From an uncultured Bacilli bacterium (GTDB taxonomy: Bacteria > Bacillota_I > Bacilli_A > RF39 > UBA660): a stretch of 64,000 nucleotides of DNA. Shown piece by piece: positions 23,878-32,291 of the stretch. A program made the position numbers and the translations under genes. The first letter of the stretch is position 1, and each line of letters starts with the position of its first letter. Under the pieces are notes generated by a model. It searched no databases. It was not told where the DNA came from and saw only the letters and a list, made by a program, of their open reading frames with translations. The stretch spans positions 1-64,000 of the forward strand of contig CAKOHR010000003.1 in NCBI GenBank assembly GCA_934085825.1. The letters run 5' to 3'.

Positions 23878-25674
23878 TCACATACCTATAATATATGGCT
23901 TATCTAAGGTTCCTTCTCCATCTATTTTATACACAGAAGCGTCTAGATACAAGACTGGACGGGTGCCATACCCATGGAACGCGCTGTTGCCGTTCATGCT
24001 CAGGTCGCCGCTGAGGCTAAGTTGGAACACATAGTCACCGCCAGGAGACGTAAGTGTCCATTCGAATCCTTTTCCATATAGCCAACTTTGTCCTGCACAT
24101 GTACTATTATTATAAGAGCCTAAATTTGTTGTTCTTGCACAACTACTTGATAACACACTATATCCATAATCACTTGGATACATTAATCCTATATATCCTG
24201 TAGTTGTTGTTGGTCTTCCACTATCTACTGTTGTTCCTCTTTCATATCCATAAAAAGCTTCAGTGGTTGCACTTATACTTGAATATCCACCTAAATACCA
24301 TGTTACATTTGCTATCATACTTCTATAACCAGCTTGTATCCCTTTTTTTGTATAGTCACAATTAGCCGTAGCTGTTTTACCATTTCCGTAGCAGTAGCCT
24401 GAACCGGTTCCATCTTGAGCATTATAATAAGCACCATTAAATAGTGAATTTAAACTTGCCGAAGACCAATTGTTAGTATTTGACTTATTCCATGCCAGTG
24501 CATCTAACACATCTGCACGTATTATTTTAACCAAGTTCTTTCCGCTTTGACCATGTGAATTACTGTCAAACACACCGATTATTCTCCAATACTCATTATT
24601 GAACCACACATAGTTATTTGGATTCTTTCCTTCATATCTTGTACCCGCACTAACAGTTTCTATATTTTGATTATATGTACCACTTTGCAAATAAAATACT
24701 ACGTTATCAGAACCATTTGAACCACTACTATCTTTTCGATAAGTAACCTTTATGGCATTTGAAGTAGTTAAACTTCCTAAATAATAACACTCAAAATCAG
24801 TATTAGATATACCTTTTAAAGATTTTATTTGTGTATTATCTTTGTAAAATATTGTGTAATCAAAGTTTTTTTCACTTGATTGTTTATAACAAACTTGATA
24901 ATTACCTGCTGTAGCTACATTAAATATAAACGTTGCTGTAGCACTATGAGTATGGTTCGTACTTGTCCAAGTTTTATTTGTACTATCCCATTCAAATGGA
25001 TAAGTTGCATCATTACTTGAAACTGAATAGCCACTTTGTTCCAATTTTGCACCCGCTGTAAATGTTGAATTATCTTTTGTTGTAGTTTCATTTACTACTT
25101 GTCCTGTTCCTTGTGTTGTTCCCGCTAAGCCTGTGATATATGTAGCTAAATTTACTTTTGATGTACTGTCAGCATAATTTAATGTACAAGATGTATATTT
25201 GCCATTTATTTGTGATATTTCAACTCTATTATATTGTTGATTGTAGGTAGTAGTACCATTATCGCAATTGATTGAGCCTAACTTTCCATAAGTTTTAGGA
25301 ACGCTACTTGCTGCTATACTAACATCTGGAGGAACAATATCAAAATATACATAACACTTGTCACTTACACCTGTAGTAAGTACAACTGATTTTGTTTCAT
25401 CATTCCATGAAAGTTCTCCGCCATTTTCACATTTTGATAAGTTAGCATTAAACATGTAGCCATCTGTTGGCCACTCACTACTTGTTGATACCTCATAATT
25501 ACCTGAACCAGCTTTTGTTTCAATCATCATACTTATTGATGCTCCAGTTCTTATTTCATTATTTTCGTTTTCACTATATACTTGTTTTTTATATTTACTA
25601 CTATATAGTATAATTACAAAAACAAGTAAAATTATAGTAAAACTGCTTAAAATAATTACTTTTTTTCTATTCAT
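23878..25674 (-). CDS. DGR variable surface protein VP2
   Basis: 598 residues: membrane anchor at about 6-25, an Ig/bacterial-repeat-like region with paired cysteines (about 45-170), an insert of about 110 residues (about 195-345) with a carbohydrate-binding-module-like pattern (CYKQSSEKNFDYTIFYKD, VVFYLQSGTY), then the same C-terminal ligand domain as VP1 starting at YEGKNPNNYVWFNNEYWRII. The variable repeat covers residues about 542-571, and the protein ends RPVLYLDASVYKIDGEGTLD like VP1. Ribosome site AAAGGAG at normal spacing. Likely the first gene of the DGR operon. Confidence 0.85.
   Translation of the reverse strand: MNRKKVIILSSFTIILLVFVIILYSSKYKKQVYSENENNEIRTGASISMMIETKAGSGNYEVSTSSEWPTDGYMFNANLSKCENGGELSWNDETKSVVLTTGVSDKCYVYFDIVPPDVSIAASSVPKTYGKLGSINCDNGTTTYNQQYNRVEISQINGKYTSCTLNYADSTSKVNLATYITGLAGTTQGTGQVVNETTTKDNSTFTAGAKLEQSGYSVSSNDATYPFEWDSTNKTWTSTNHTHSATATFIFNVATAGNYQVCYKQSSEKNFDYTIFYKDNTQIKSLKGISNTDFECYYLGSLTTSNAIKVTYRKDSSGSNGSDNVVFYLQSGTYNQNIETVSAGTRYEGKNPNNYVWFNNEYWRIIGVFDSNSHGQSGKNLVKIIRADVLDALAWNKSNTNNWSSASLNSLFNGAYYNAQDGTGSGYCYGNGKTATANCDYTKKGIQAGYRSMIANVTWYLGGYSSISATTEAFYGYERGTTVDSGRPTTTTGYIGLMYPSDYGYSVLSSSCARTTNLGSYNNSTCAGQSWLYGKGFEWTLTSPGGDYVFQLSLSGDLSMNGNSAFHGYGTRPVLYLDASVYKIDGEGTLDKPYIIGM
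23962..24051 (-). repeat. Variable repeat VR2 (DGR)
   Basis: 90 bp in the same place of VP2 as VR1 in VP1. It shares GTGTTC, CTT, a central Gly-Asn/Asp-Leu (GGC GAC CTG) and GGG TAT GG with the template, most remaining differences being at adenines, but with a two-codon offset in the first part compensated later. VR1 and VR2 agree with each other (GGC, TATGGC, CGTCCAGTC) where both differ from the TR, so they probably come from an older or sister template. Confidence 0.75.
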
Positions 25675-25702
25675 TGTTGTTTTTTACTCCTTTCCTATGT
25701 TA

Positions 25703-25742
25703 ACATTATAGCATAAATGCCACTACTAGGCTATATAATGTT
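25703..25742. promoter_or_regulatory. Divergent promoter/operator between VP2 and an XRE-type gene
   Basis: Inverted repeat AACATTATAGC / GCTATATAATGTT. Each arm contains a TATAAT-like -10 box, one reading toward VP2 (25705-25710) and one toward the HTH gene (25734-25739). The layout fits a single operator through which the regulator could control both genes. Confidence 0.5.
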
Positions 25743-25751
25743 GTTATTTTT

Positions 25752-25967
25752 TTGAGGAAAATAGTTATAAAGGCTGGTGATCCCCTGATGATTGGAACAC
25801 TTTATATACATACTGACGAATATTATTGTGAAATAGTTAAAAATTGTTTAACTCAACAAGAACTTGCTGATATGGCAGGTATATCTCGTCAGTATGTAAC
25901 AGATATAGAAAATTCTCGTAGATGTAAACATATTATCATAGATGAATTGAAAAATTTGTCGAATTAA
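25752..25967 (+). CDS. Short XRE-type helix-turn-helix protein
   Basis: 71 residues from TTG, or about 59 from ATG 25788. The C-terminal part LTQQELADMAGISRQYVTDI is a Cro/C1-type helix-turn-helix followed by ENSRRCKH; the domain's last helices are cut short compared with a full 60-residue XRE fold, so it may be trimmed. It is transcribed away from VP2 from a shared control region, an arrangement repeated at VP3. Regulation of the surface protein is inferred from this layout. Confidence 0.6.
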   Translation: MRKIVIKAGDPLMIGTLYIHTDEYYCEIVKNCLTQQELADMAGISRQYVTDIENSRRCKHIIIDELKNLSN

Positions 25968-25984
25968 AGTTATATTAAAAAAGT

Positions 25985-26048
25985 TATGTTTTTCCAAAGA
26001 AAAATATAATCTTTTTGTGTTTGTTATATTTTTCTTTGGAAAAACATA
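25985..26048. repeat. Perfect 25-bp inverted repeat
   Basis: Arms 25985-26009 and 26024-26048 are exact reverse complements, with a 14-nt T-rich loop. It lies 18 bp after the XRE-type gene. It could terminate that gene (no T run beyond the stem) or be a MITE-like remnant. The remainder of 25968-26214 holds only a short remnant ORF. Confidence 0.8.
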
Positions 26049-26093
26049 TTAGTATTTTATGTATTGATAATATTATAAAATAGAGTTGCGAGC

Positions 26094-26171
26094 ATGATAA
26101 AAAGAGAAAAATACTTGTCAGTAATTAGAAGACGTAGTAAATTAATTTTATTAAAAGAATTTATAGATTAA
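26094..26171 (+). pseudogene. Remnant of the start of a DUF4143-type ATPase
   Basis: 25 codons beginning MIKREKYLSVIRRR, the typical first residues of AAA/DUF4143 ATPases, then a stop. The P-loop that should follow is missing. Weak support, based on the N-terminal motif and on similar remnants beside it. Confidence 0.35.
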
Positions 26172-26214
26172 TTATATCAAAAAAGAATTGATTGGCTATA
26201 ACAAATGTGCTCTA

Positions 26215-26820
26215 TTATGGCTTTAATGTTGTAATTAGCAATAAATATATTCCAGTTTCTGGATCTTTATCAATAACCTCATTATAACCACATATTACAC
26301 ACATAAACTTTGATTTCTTTATCATATTACTTTGAAATTTTAAAAGATGTTTCTTGGCTTCATTAAATTGGTTAAAACCTAATTTAATTTCTACTGCTGC
26401 ATAATCACCATTTTCAAATTCAAGAATTGTATCAACTTCTAAACCAGATACATTATCCCTAAAGTGATATATTTTTCCACCTAAATAATCCATATATATT
26501 TTTAGGTCTCTTTCTACTAAAGCTTCAAATAAAAAACCAAAAGTTTTTAAATCATTTACAAGTTTATCTTTATTAAGATTTAGTAAAGCTGCTGCTAAAG
26601 AGGGATCAGCAAAGTGTCTTCTTATGTTTTTGCCTATTCTATCTGGTGATCTATAATTTAAGCTATAAGCCGGTTGATTACTTAATAAGTTTAACTTATC
26701 TAATATATCTAAAGAATCACTGATAGTTCTTTTATCAACTTTCAATTCTTCTTTCTCACTTATATCTTTAATTAATTTATTATTACTAATGGTTGTTGAC
26801 TTTTTAAAAACATAGTCTCA
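26215..26820 (-). pseudogene. C-terminal half of a DUF4143 ATPase, truncated
   Basis: The open frame (best start TTG 26745) continues upstream to about 26820 without a start codon, reading KKSTTISNNKLIKDI and then TISDSLDILDKLNLLSNQPA, NIRRHFADPSLAAALLNL and EVDTILEFENGDYAAVEIKL. This is the winged-helix and PD-(D/E)XK-like DUF4143 half of an ATPase of about 410 residues. The AAA half with Walker motifs is absent. So it is a gene fragment; an intact relative lies at 28436-29770. Confidence 0.75.
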
Positions 26821-26873
26821 ATATTAATGTACCATTTTTAAAAAATAAATACGCAGAAAAACAAGGATTATTA

Positions 26874-26902
26874 TTGACTAAATAATAAATATAATTTAAA
26901 AT
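26874..26902 (+). promoter_or_regulatory. pgi promoter
   Basis: TTGACT (26874-26879), 17-bp spacer, TAAAAT (26897-26902), 36 bp before the pgi start; a purine-rich GGAAGGAAGAG ribosome site follows. Confidence 0.65.
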
Positions 26903-26937
26903 AGAAGTTCAAAAGAAAGAAGGAAGGAAGAGAATAA

Positions 26938-28212
26938 ATGAAAATTGATTTTAAAAATGTATCTTTTGATACTGATGGATTAAGTGACTCGGTAAAAGAG
27001 ATTCATAATGATCTACATAGTAGATCTAATGCACAAAATGATTTTGTGGGTTGGTTAGATTTACCTTTAAATTATGATAAGGAAGAATTTGAAAGAATTA
27101 AAGACTGTGCTAAAAGAGTTCAAAGTGACTCTAAATATTTGTTAGTAATTGGAATTGGTGGTTCTTATCTAGGGGCAAGAGCTGTTATTGAATCATTATC
27201 TAGCACATTTTATAACCTAAAGGAAAACAGTCCAGTTATTTTATATGTTGGTAATAATTTGAGTACAAGTTATATAAATGACATTATTAAAATTATTGGT
27301 GATGATGATTTTTCTATAAATGTAATATCAAAATCAGGTACAACTACTGAACCTGCGATTGCATTTAGAATATTTAAGAAACTATTAGAAAATAAATATG
27401 GTTCCCATGCTAAGGAAAGAATTTATGTTACTACTGATGCAGAAAAAGGAGCTTTACATACTATATCTAAAGAAAATGGTTATGAAACTTTTAAAATACC
27501 AAATAATATTGGGGGTAGATTTTCTGTTTTAACTGCAGTTGGACTATTTCCAATTGCTGTAGCAAATATAGATATTGATGCGTTAATGAATGGTGCAATT
27601 AATGCTTACAATAAATATAATGATAGTAATTTACTTACAAATGATTGTTATAAATATGCTGTTATAAGAAATATGTTATATGAAAATAATAAAAACATTG
27701 AAATTCTTGCAGCCTATGAACCTAGACTTCATTATTTTATTGAATGGTGGAAACAATTATTTGGTGAAAGTGAAGGAAAAGATGGTAAAGGTATTTTCCC
27801 TGTTGGTGTGGAACTAACTACTGATTTACATTCGCTTGGACAATATATTCAAGATGGAAGAAGAGATTTATTTGAAACTGTTATTAATGTAGAAAATACT
27901 GATAAAAATATAATAATTGAAAAAGAAGAAAATGATTTAGATAATCTAAATTACTTGGAAGGTTTATCTTTAAATTATATAAACCATAAAGCAATGGAAG
28001 GTACAATTGAAGCACATGTTTCAAATGATGTTCCTAATATATTAATTAGTGTTGATAAATTGGATGAAGAATCTATAGGAGAATTGATATATTTCTTTGA
28101 ACTAGCCTGTGCTATGTCAGGAAGCATTTTAAAAGTTAATCCATTTAATCAACCAGGTGTAGAAAAATATAAACAAAATATGTTTAAACTTTTAAATAAA
28201 CCTGGATATTAA
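26938..28212 (+). CDS. pgi: Glucose-6-phosphate isomerase
   Basis: Interconverts glucose-6-phosphate and fructose-6-phosphate in glycolysis. SIS-domain features: VIGIGGSYLGARAVIESL (about residues 72-89), ISKSGTTTEPAIAFR (about 130), the active-site loop GGRFSVLTAVGLFP and the catalytic glutamate region WKQLFGESEGKDGKG, with the final lysine helix near GVEKYKQNMF. 424 residues, slightly shorter than the usual 445-450. It stands alone on the plus strand between its own promoter and a strong terminator. Confidence 0.96.
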   Translation: MKIDFKNVSFDTDGLSDSVKEIHNDLHSRSNAQNDFVGWLDLPLNYDKEEFERIKDCAKRVQSDSKYLLVIGIGGSYLGARAVIESLSSTFYNLKENSPVILYVGNNLSTSYINDIIKIIGDDDFSINVISKSGTTTEPAIAFRIFKKLLENKYGSHAKERIYVTTDAEKGALHTISKENGYETFKIPNNIGGRFSVLTAVGLFPIAVANIDIDALMNGAINAYNKYNDSNLLTNDCYKYAVIRNMLYENNKNIEILAAYEPRLHYFIEWWKQLFGESEGKDGKGIFPVGVELTTDLHSLGQYIQDGRRDLFETVINVENTDKNIIIEKEENDLDNLNYLEGLSLNYINHKAMEGTIEAHVSNDVPNILISVDKLDEESIGELIYFFELACAMSGSILKVNPFNQPGVEKYKQNMFKLLNKPGY

Positions 28213-28222
28213 TTATAATAAT

Positions 28223-28255
28223 AACCCACTTAAAAAAATTTAAGTGGGTTATTTG
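28223..28255 (+). terminator. pgi terminator
   Basis: AACCCACTTAAA / TTTAAGTGGGTT, a 12-bp perfect stem followed by ATTTGTTT. Confidence 0.85.
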
Positions 28256-28401
28256 TTTATAGGCAAAGAATATTTTTCTGTTGATATCTCTTTGATAAGC
28301 TTTTTTTGAATCATTGTACCTTTGATACGTTTAATATCTTCAAAGGTTAAGACTTCTTTTTGTTTAATGTAATAGATTGGTTTAGATTTGTTAAAACTCA
28401 T
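28249..28401 (-). CDS. Small unknown ORF, 50 residues
   Basis: ATG 28401 to TAA 28249 on the minus strand; starts MSFNKSKPIYYIKQKEV and is rich in Lys and Ile. It lies between two terminator hairpins and overlaps both, has no clear ribosome site, and I recognise no family. It could be the tail of a lost gene rather than a real one. Confidence 0.25.
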   Translation of the reverse strand: MSFNKSKPIYYIKQKEVLTFEDIKRIKGTMIQKKLIKEISTEKYSLPINK

Positions 28402-28431
28402 ACAAAATCGGAATTCAATTCCGATTTTGTA
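28401..28431 (-). terminator. Hairpin after the DUF4143 ATPase gene
   Basis: TACAAAATCGGAATT and its complement, a 15-bp arm palindrome ending 4 bp before the ATPase stop codon region; T-rich arm end can serve as terminator. Confidence 0.65.
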
Positions 28432-28435
28432 TTAT

Positions 28436-29770
28436 TTAATTTTCATTTGTTATTTCTTTTATACAAAATACTGCATATAATGGTATTTCTTTAATATTGT
28501 TATTTATTGCAAAATTATTAGTACTAATTCTTATAGCAAGTTCTGGCTTATATAGTTCATTATACAATTTTAAGCTTTTAGCTTGTGTGTTATGACTTGA
28601 TTTAACTTCTATTGGAATAATCTTCTCATTATGTTGAATTATAAAATCAAGTTCTGCATTTCCATTATTTTTACCTTTTCTACTCCAATAAAATAGGTCA
28701 TAACCAAGTTTATTTAATTCATTAGCTACATAATTTTCCACTACTACTCCCTTATAAGAAAATGTTCTAGCAAGTATATATGCACCTTGTGGAATATTTA
28801 ATAAACTGTTTAATATTCCTGTATCACTTAAATATAATTTAAAATTATCTTGATTTAAAAATCCTTTAAGTGGAAACTCTGGTTTATTTACTTGATAACA
28901 ACATGTTACTAATTTACTGGCAATTAGCCAATCTAGTGCAGTTATATAATCTCTTTTTCTATTGTCTTTTTCATTAATCATAGTGAAAATAAACTTTTGA
29001 TTTTCTTTTGCAAGTTGAGATGGTATACTAGAATATAAATTCTTTATTCTAATAGTTTCCTTAGCATCTGCATATTTGCTCATGTCATCAAAATATGCTT
29101 CTATGATTTGTTTTACTATATCTTTGTTAATATTTGCTATATTCATATGATTTTCTAAAAAATTATTTAATACATTTGGCATTCCACCAAGATATAAGTA
29201 TTTATAAAATAAATCTAATAAATTTTCATGAATAGCATCCATTAATGGTTCATTATTTTTAAAAGACTTTTTTATATTATCAATATACCTTTTATTCCCT
29301 GTTGCCCACAAAAATTCTTCAAAATCTAGTGGGTACATATTTTTTTGAATTACTTTACCAACTGGAAATGAAGCATTTAATCTTTTTAATGCAACACCTA
29401 GTAATGAACCAGCACAAACGATGTTATAATTATCCTTACTTTCATTAAAAAATTTTAAAGCTTCAATAAATTCTTCACTTTCTTGTACTTCATCGACGAA
29501 TAAAATTGTTTCATCATTATTGCGAACTGATCCACCTAAGAGTGTTTCTAATGCTTCTACTTTTTTGTCAAAGGTGTCCAACGTAGCGAAAATTTTGACT
29601 AAATTCTTCTCTTTCATGAAATTTAAATAATAGTAGTTTTTAAAATTTTGTTTACAAAATTCATCTATTAAGTATGTTTTACCTACTTGCCTTGCTCCAA
29701 TTACTATTAATGGAATATGCATATTTTTTTCTTTCCATAATAATAATTCGTTGTAAAATTTTCTTTTCAT
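28436..29770 (-). CDS. AAA ATPase with DUF4143 domain
   Basis: 444 residues, full length. N-terminal AAA domain with Walker A VIGARQVGKTYLIDEF (about residue 20) and Walker B ETILFVDEVQE (about 105), then the helical middle and the C-terminal DUF4143 part with LYLSDTGILNSLLNI, VVENYVANELNKLGY and the PD-(D/E)XK-like NAELDFIIQHNEKIIPIEVK. Members are common accessory ATPases in gut and archaeal genomes; biological role unknown. Upstream region carries three 33-bp repeats that may contain its promoter. Confidence 0.9.
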   Translation of the reverse strand: MKRKFYNELLLWKEKNMHIPLIVIGARQVGKTYLIDEFCKQNFKNYYYLNFMKEKNLVKIFATLDTFDKKVEALETLLGGSVRNNDETILFVDEVQESEEFIEALKFFNESKDNYNIVCAGSLLGVALKRLNASFPVGKVIQKNMYPLDFEEFLWATGNKRYIDNIKKSFKNNEPLMDAIHENLLDLFYKYLYLGGMPNVLNNFLENHMNIANINKDIVKQIIEAYFDDMSKYADAKETIRIKNLYSSIPSQLAKENQKFIFTMINEKDNRKRDYITALDWLIASKLVTCCYQVNKPEFPLKGFLNQDNFKLYLSDTGILNSLLNIPQGAYILARTFSYKGVVVENYVANELNKLGYDLFYWSRKGKNNGNAELDFIIQHNEKIIPIEVKSSHNTQAKSLKLYNELYKPELAIRISTNNFAINNNIKEIPLYAVFCIKEITNEN

Positions 29771-29830
29771 ATTTCAAACTAAGCCTCCGTTTCATGATAA
29801 ATATAGCATAGTTACGGCAAAAAATCAACA

Positions 29831-29922
29831 TTTTGGCGAAAAGCGGACCCACTTTTGACATGATTTTGGCGAAAAGCGGACCCACTTTTGGCATGATTTT
29901 GGCGAAAAGCGGACCCACTTTT
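29831..29922. repeat. Three tandem 33-bp repeats, IS21-end-like
   Basis: Units start at 29831, 29864 and 29897 (last one shortened) and contain GGCGAAAAGCGGACCCACTT. On the other strand this is AAGTGGGTCCGCTTTTCGCC, the kind of repeated motif seen at the ends of IS21-family elements. No istA/istB gene is here, so this would be an orphan end. GC-rich relative to surroundings. Confidence 0.7.
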
Positions 29923-29964
29923 ATTACATTCAGACAAAATTTAGGTTTTTTTACGACATTATTA

Positions 29965-29992
29965 TACCCGTCAATTTGACGGGTATTTTTTT
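29965..29992 (+). terminator. Strong hairpin with T run, plus orientation
   Basis: TACCCGTCAA / TTGACGGGTA stem followed by seven T. There is no plus-strand gene in front of it, so it may be a leftover of the lost mobile element. Confidence 0.6.
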
Positions 29993-30054
29993 AATTCAGA
30001 CAAAAATCGCATTTTTTGACGGAATGATAAAGATTGCCGCCATTTTGACTGGTA

Positions 30055-30082
30055 TTAAAAAAATAGTGGTAACCCACTATTT
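30055..30082 (-). terminator. secG terminator
   Basis: AAATAGTGG / CCACTATTT stem that contains the secG stop codon, followed on the minus strand by a T run. Confidence 0.8.
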
Positions 30083-30295
30083 TAAGAACAATATTAAAGA
30101 TATTACAAAGAATAATATTCCTAGAATTAATGTAATTCTACTTACTACTAATTCTAAACCTCTTTCTTTTTGGTGTCCAAAAAGATTTTCATTACCACCA
30201 GTTATAATTCCGCCAGCATCACTAGCCTTGTTTCCTTGTAAAAGAACTATAGCTATAAGTAATACAGATATTACAAGTAATATATTTTCTAACAT
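30077..30295 (-). CDS. secG: Preprotein translocase subunit SecG
   Basis: 72 residues with two transmembrane helices and the SecG pattern LLIAIVLLQGNKASDAGGI followed by a glycine-rich loop. Non-essential partner of SecYE. In many Bacillota it precedes rnr-smpB; here it is instead near ftsH, transcribed alone. Confidence 0.92.
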   Translation of the reverse strand: MLENILLVISVLLIAIVLLQGNKASDAGGIITGGNENLFGHQKERGLELVVSRITLILGILFFVISLILFLK

Positions 30296-30350
30296 TTTAA
30301 CACATCCGTTTCATTAATAATCTATCACAAGTTTATAAACTTTGCAATAA

Positions 30351-32282
30351 TTATTTATCTTCTTCCTTTGTTTTTCTAGTTTTTTTCTTTGTTTCTTTAA
30401 CTTCAGTCTTTTCTTCTTTTTTGATTTCTTCGATTGGTTTGATTTCACCAGTAGCAACGATTGACTCAATTTGTTCTTTTGTAATTGTTTCATACTTCAT
30501 TAAAGCATCGCTTAAAGCAAATATTAAATCTTTATTATCTCCGATTATCTTTTTAGCTTTTGCATAACAATCTTCGATTATCTTACGAACTTGTTCATCT
30601 ATTTCTAAAGCTACTTGATCTGAAAAATCTCTTGATTTAGCATAATCTCTGCCAAGGAAGACATTTTCACTTTTTTCTTCGTATTGAACTGGACCTAAGT
30701 CACTCATTCCATATTCAGTTACCATGCTTCTGGCAATACGTGTTGCTTTTTTGAAGTCATCACTTGCTCCGGTTGAAATTTCATGTAAGAACATTTCTTC
30801 ACTTACACGTCCACCAAGTAAACCAGTGATTTGTGCTAGCAATTCATCTTTAGTCATTACTGCTATTTTTTCTTCTTTTGGAAGCATCATTGTATATCCA
30901 CCAGCCATACCACGTGGAATAATTGTTATTTTATGTACTTCTTGAGCATCTTCAAGCTTAATACCAATTACAGCATGACCTGCTTCATGAATTGATACAA
31001 GTTTCTTTTCTTTATCAGTTATCTTTCTTGTTGTTTTAGCAGGTCCAAGTAAAACTCTATCTGTTGCTTCATCTATTTCTTCCATAGTTATTGCATTTTT
31101 ATTTCGGCGAACTGTTAGAAGCGCTGCTTCATTAAGTAAATTTTCTAAGTCTGCGCCAGAAAAACCTGGTGTACGTAAACTTAAATTACTTAAGTTAACA
31201 TCTTTACCTAATGTTTTGTTCTTAGCATGAACTTTTAAAATTTGTTCACGTTCATTAGCATCTGGAAGACTAACTGTTACTTGTCTATCAAAACGTCCTG
31301 GACGAAGTAATGCTGGATCTAGAACGTCTGGTCTATTTGTTGCTGCTATGATGATAATACCTTCATTTTCACCAAAACCATCCATTTCTGTTAGTAATTG
31401 GTTAAGTGTTTGTTCTCTTTCATCATGTCCACCACCAAGACCTGTTCCTCTTTGACGACCTACGGCATCAATTTCATCTATAAAGATTAAGCACGGAGCA
31501 TTTCTTTTTGCTTCTTTGAACATATCACGAACACGTGATGCCCCAACACCTACGAATAATTCTACAAAATCAGAACCACTTATAAAGAAGAATGGTACAT
31601 TAGCTTCACCAGCAATTGCTTTGGCAAGTAAAGTTTTACCTGTTCCTGGAGGACCTACAAGTAGAACACCTTTAGGAATTCTAGCTCCCATTTTTTCAAA
31701 CTTTTTAGGGTTCTTTAAGAAGTCAATTAATTCTTCAACTTCTTCTTTTTCTTCTTTTAAACCTGCAACATCTTTAAAACTCTTTTTATCATTATCATTA
31801 CTTAAACGAGCTTTACTTTTACCAAAATCCATAGAATTTTTGTTAGAATTTGCAAGTTTTGTAAATAAAATATACATGATAACAACCATTAATACTAAAG
31901 GCAATACATTTACTAATATATATAAGAAAATATTTTCTCCAGGATCTGAATTAGTATCATATTCTTTTACTTCGTTTGCTTTGATTAATGATAAAACTGT
32001 GTCTAGTTCTGAACCTACTACTTTTGCTTCAAAACTTTCAGTTTTCTTATAGCCATCTAGTTTTCCTTGAATTACATAGATGCTTTCATTACTTTTTGGA
32101 GTTACTGTTATTTCAGTTACTTTATTATCTTGTAATTCTGAAATTAACTCTCCAGTTTTAAGTTCATGAACTTTTGTACCTTGCATATTTAAAGCAAACA
32201 ATACTATTGCTATTATTCCTGCTAAAACTATATAAGGTAATACATTTTTAAAATTGTCATTTTTATTTGTTTTTACATTCAT
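30351..32282 (-). CDS. ftsH: ATP-dependent zinc metalloprotease FtsH
   Basis: Membrane AAA+ protease for quality control of membrane proteins, important for sporulation in Bacilli. Two transmembrane helices (about 15-35 and 120-140) flank the extracytoplasmic domain; AAA domain with Walker A GPPGTGKTLLAKA (about 208), Walker B LIFIDEIDAVGRQ and second region of homology RPGRFDRQ; zinc-binding HEAGH (about 430). 643 residues, ending in a Lys/Glu-rich tail. tilS lies 9 bp upstream in the same direction; hpt, usually between them, is missing. Confidence 0.97.
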   Translation of the reverse strand: MNVKTNKNDNFKNVLPYIVLAGIIAIVLFALNMQGTKVHELKTGELISELQDNKVTEITVTPKSNESIYVIQGKLDGYKKTESFEAKVVGSELDTVLSLIKANEVKEYDTNSDPGENIFLYILVNVLPLVLMVVIMYILFTKLANSNKNSMDFGKSKARLSNDNDKKSFKDVAGLKEEKEEVEELIDFLKNPKKFEKMGARIPKGVLLVGPPGTGKTLLAKAIAGEANVPFFFISGSDFVELFVGVGASRVRDMFKEAKRNAPCLIFIDEIDAVGRQRGTGLGGGHDEREQTLNQLLTEMDGFGENEGIIIIAATNRPDVLDPALLRPGRFDRQVTVSLPDANEREQILKVHAKNKTLGKDVNLSNLSLRTPGFSGADLENLLNEAALLTVRRNKNAITMEEIDEATDRVLLGPAKTTRKITDKEKKLVSIHEAGHAVIGIKLEDAQEVHKITIIPRGMAGGYTMMLPKEEKIAVMTKDELLAQITGLLGGRVSEEMFLHEISTGASDDFKKATRIARSMVTEYGMSDLGPVQYEEKSENVFLGRDYAKSRDFSDQVALEIDEQVRKIIEDCYAKAKKIIGDNKDLIFALSDALMKYETITKEQIESIVATGEIKPIEEIKKEEKTEVKETKKKTRKTKEEDK

Positions 32283-32291
32283 TTAATTAAT

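Noticed and set aside
23785..24060. VP2 terminal region as a horizontally acquired GC-rich gene piece
   Set aside because: The GC-rich part coincides precisely with the variable repeat and hairpin, which are expected to be GC-rich in a DGR.
29679..29918. Minus-strand ORF with a repeated GPLFAKIM peptide
   Set aside because: It is only the translation of the three 33-bp repeats running into the ATPase gene in another frame.
31516..32052. 178-codon plus-strand ORF antisense to ftsH
   Set aside because: Exactly opposite conserved AAA-domain codons; Ser/Pro/Thr-rich composition typical of antisense frames.
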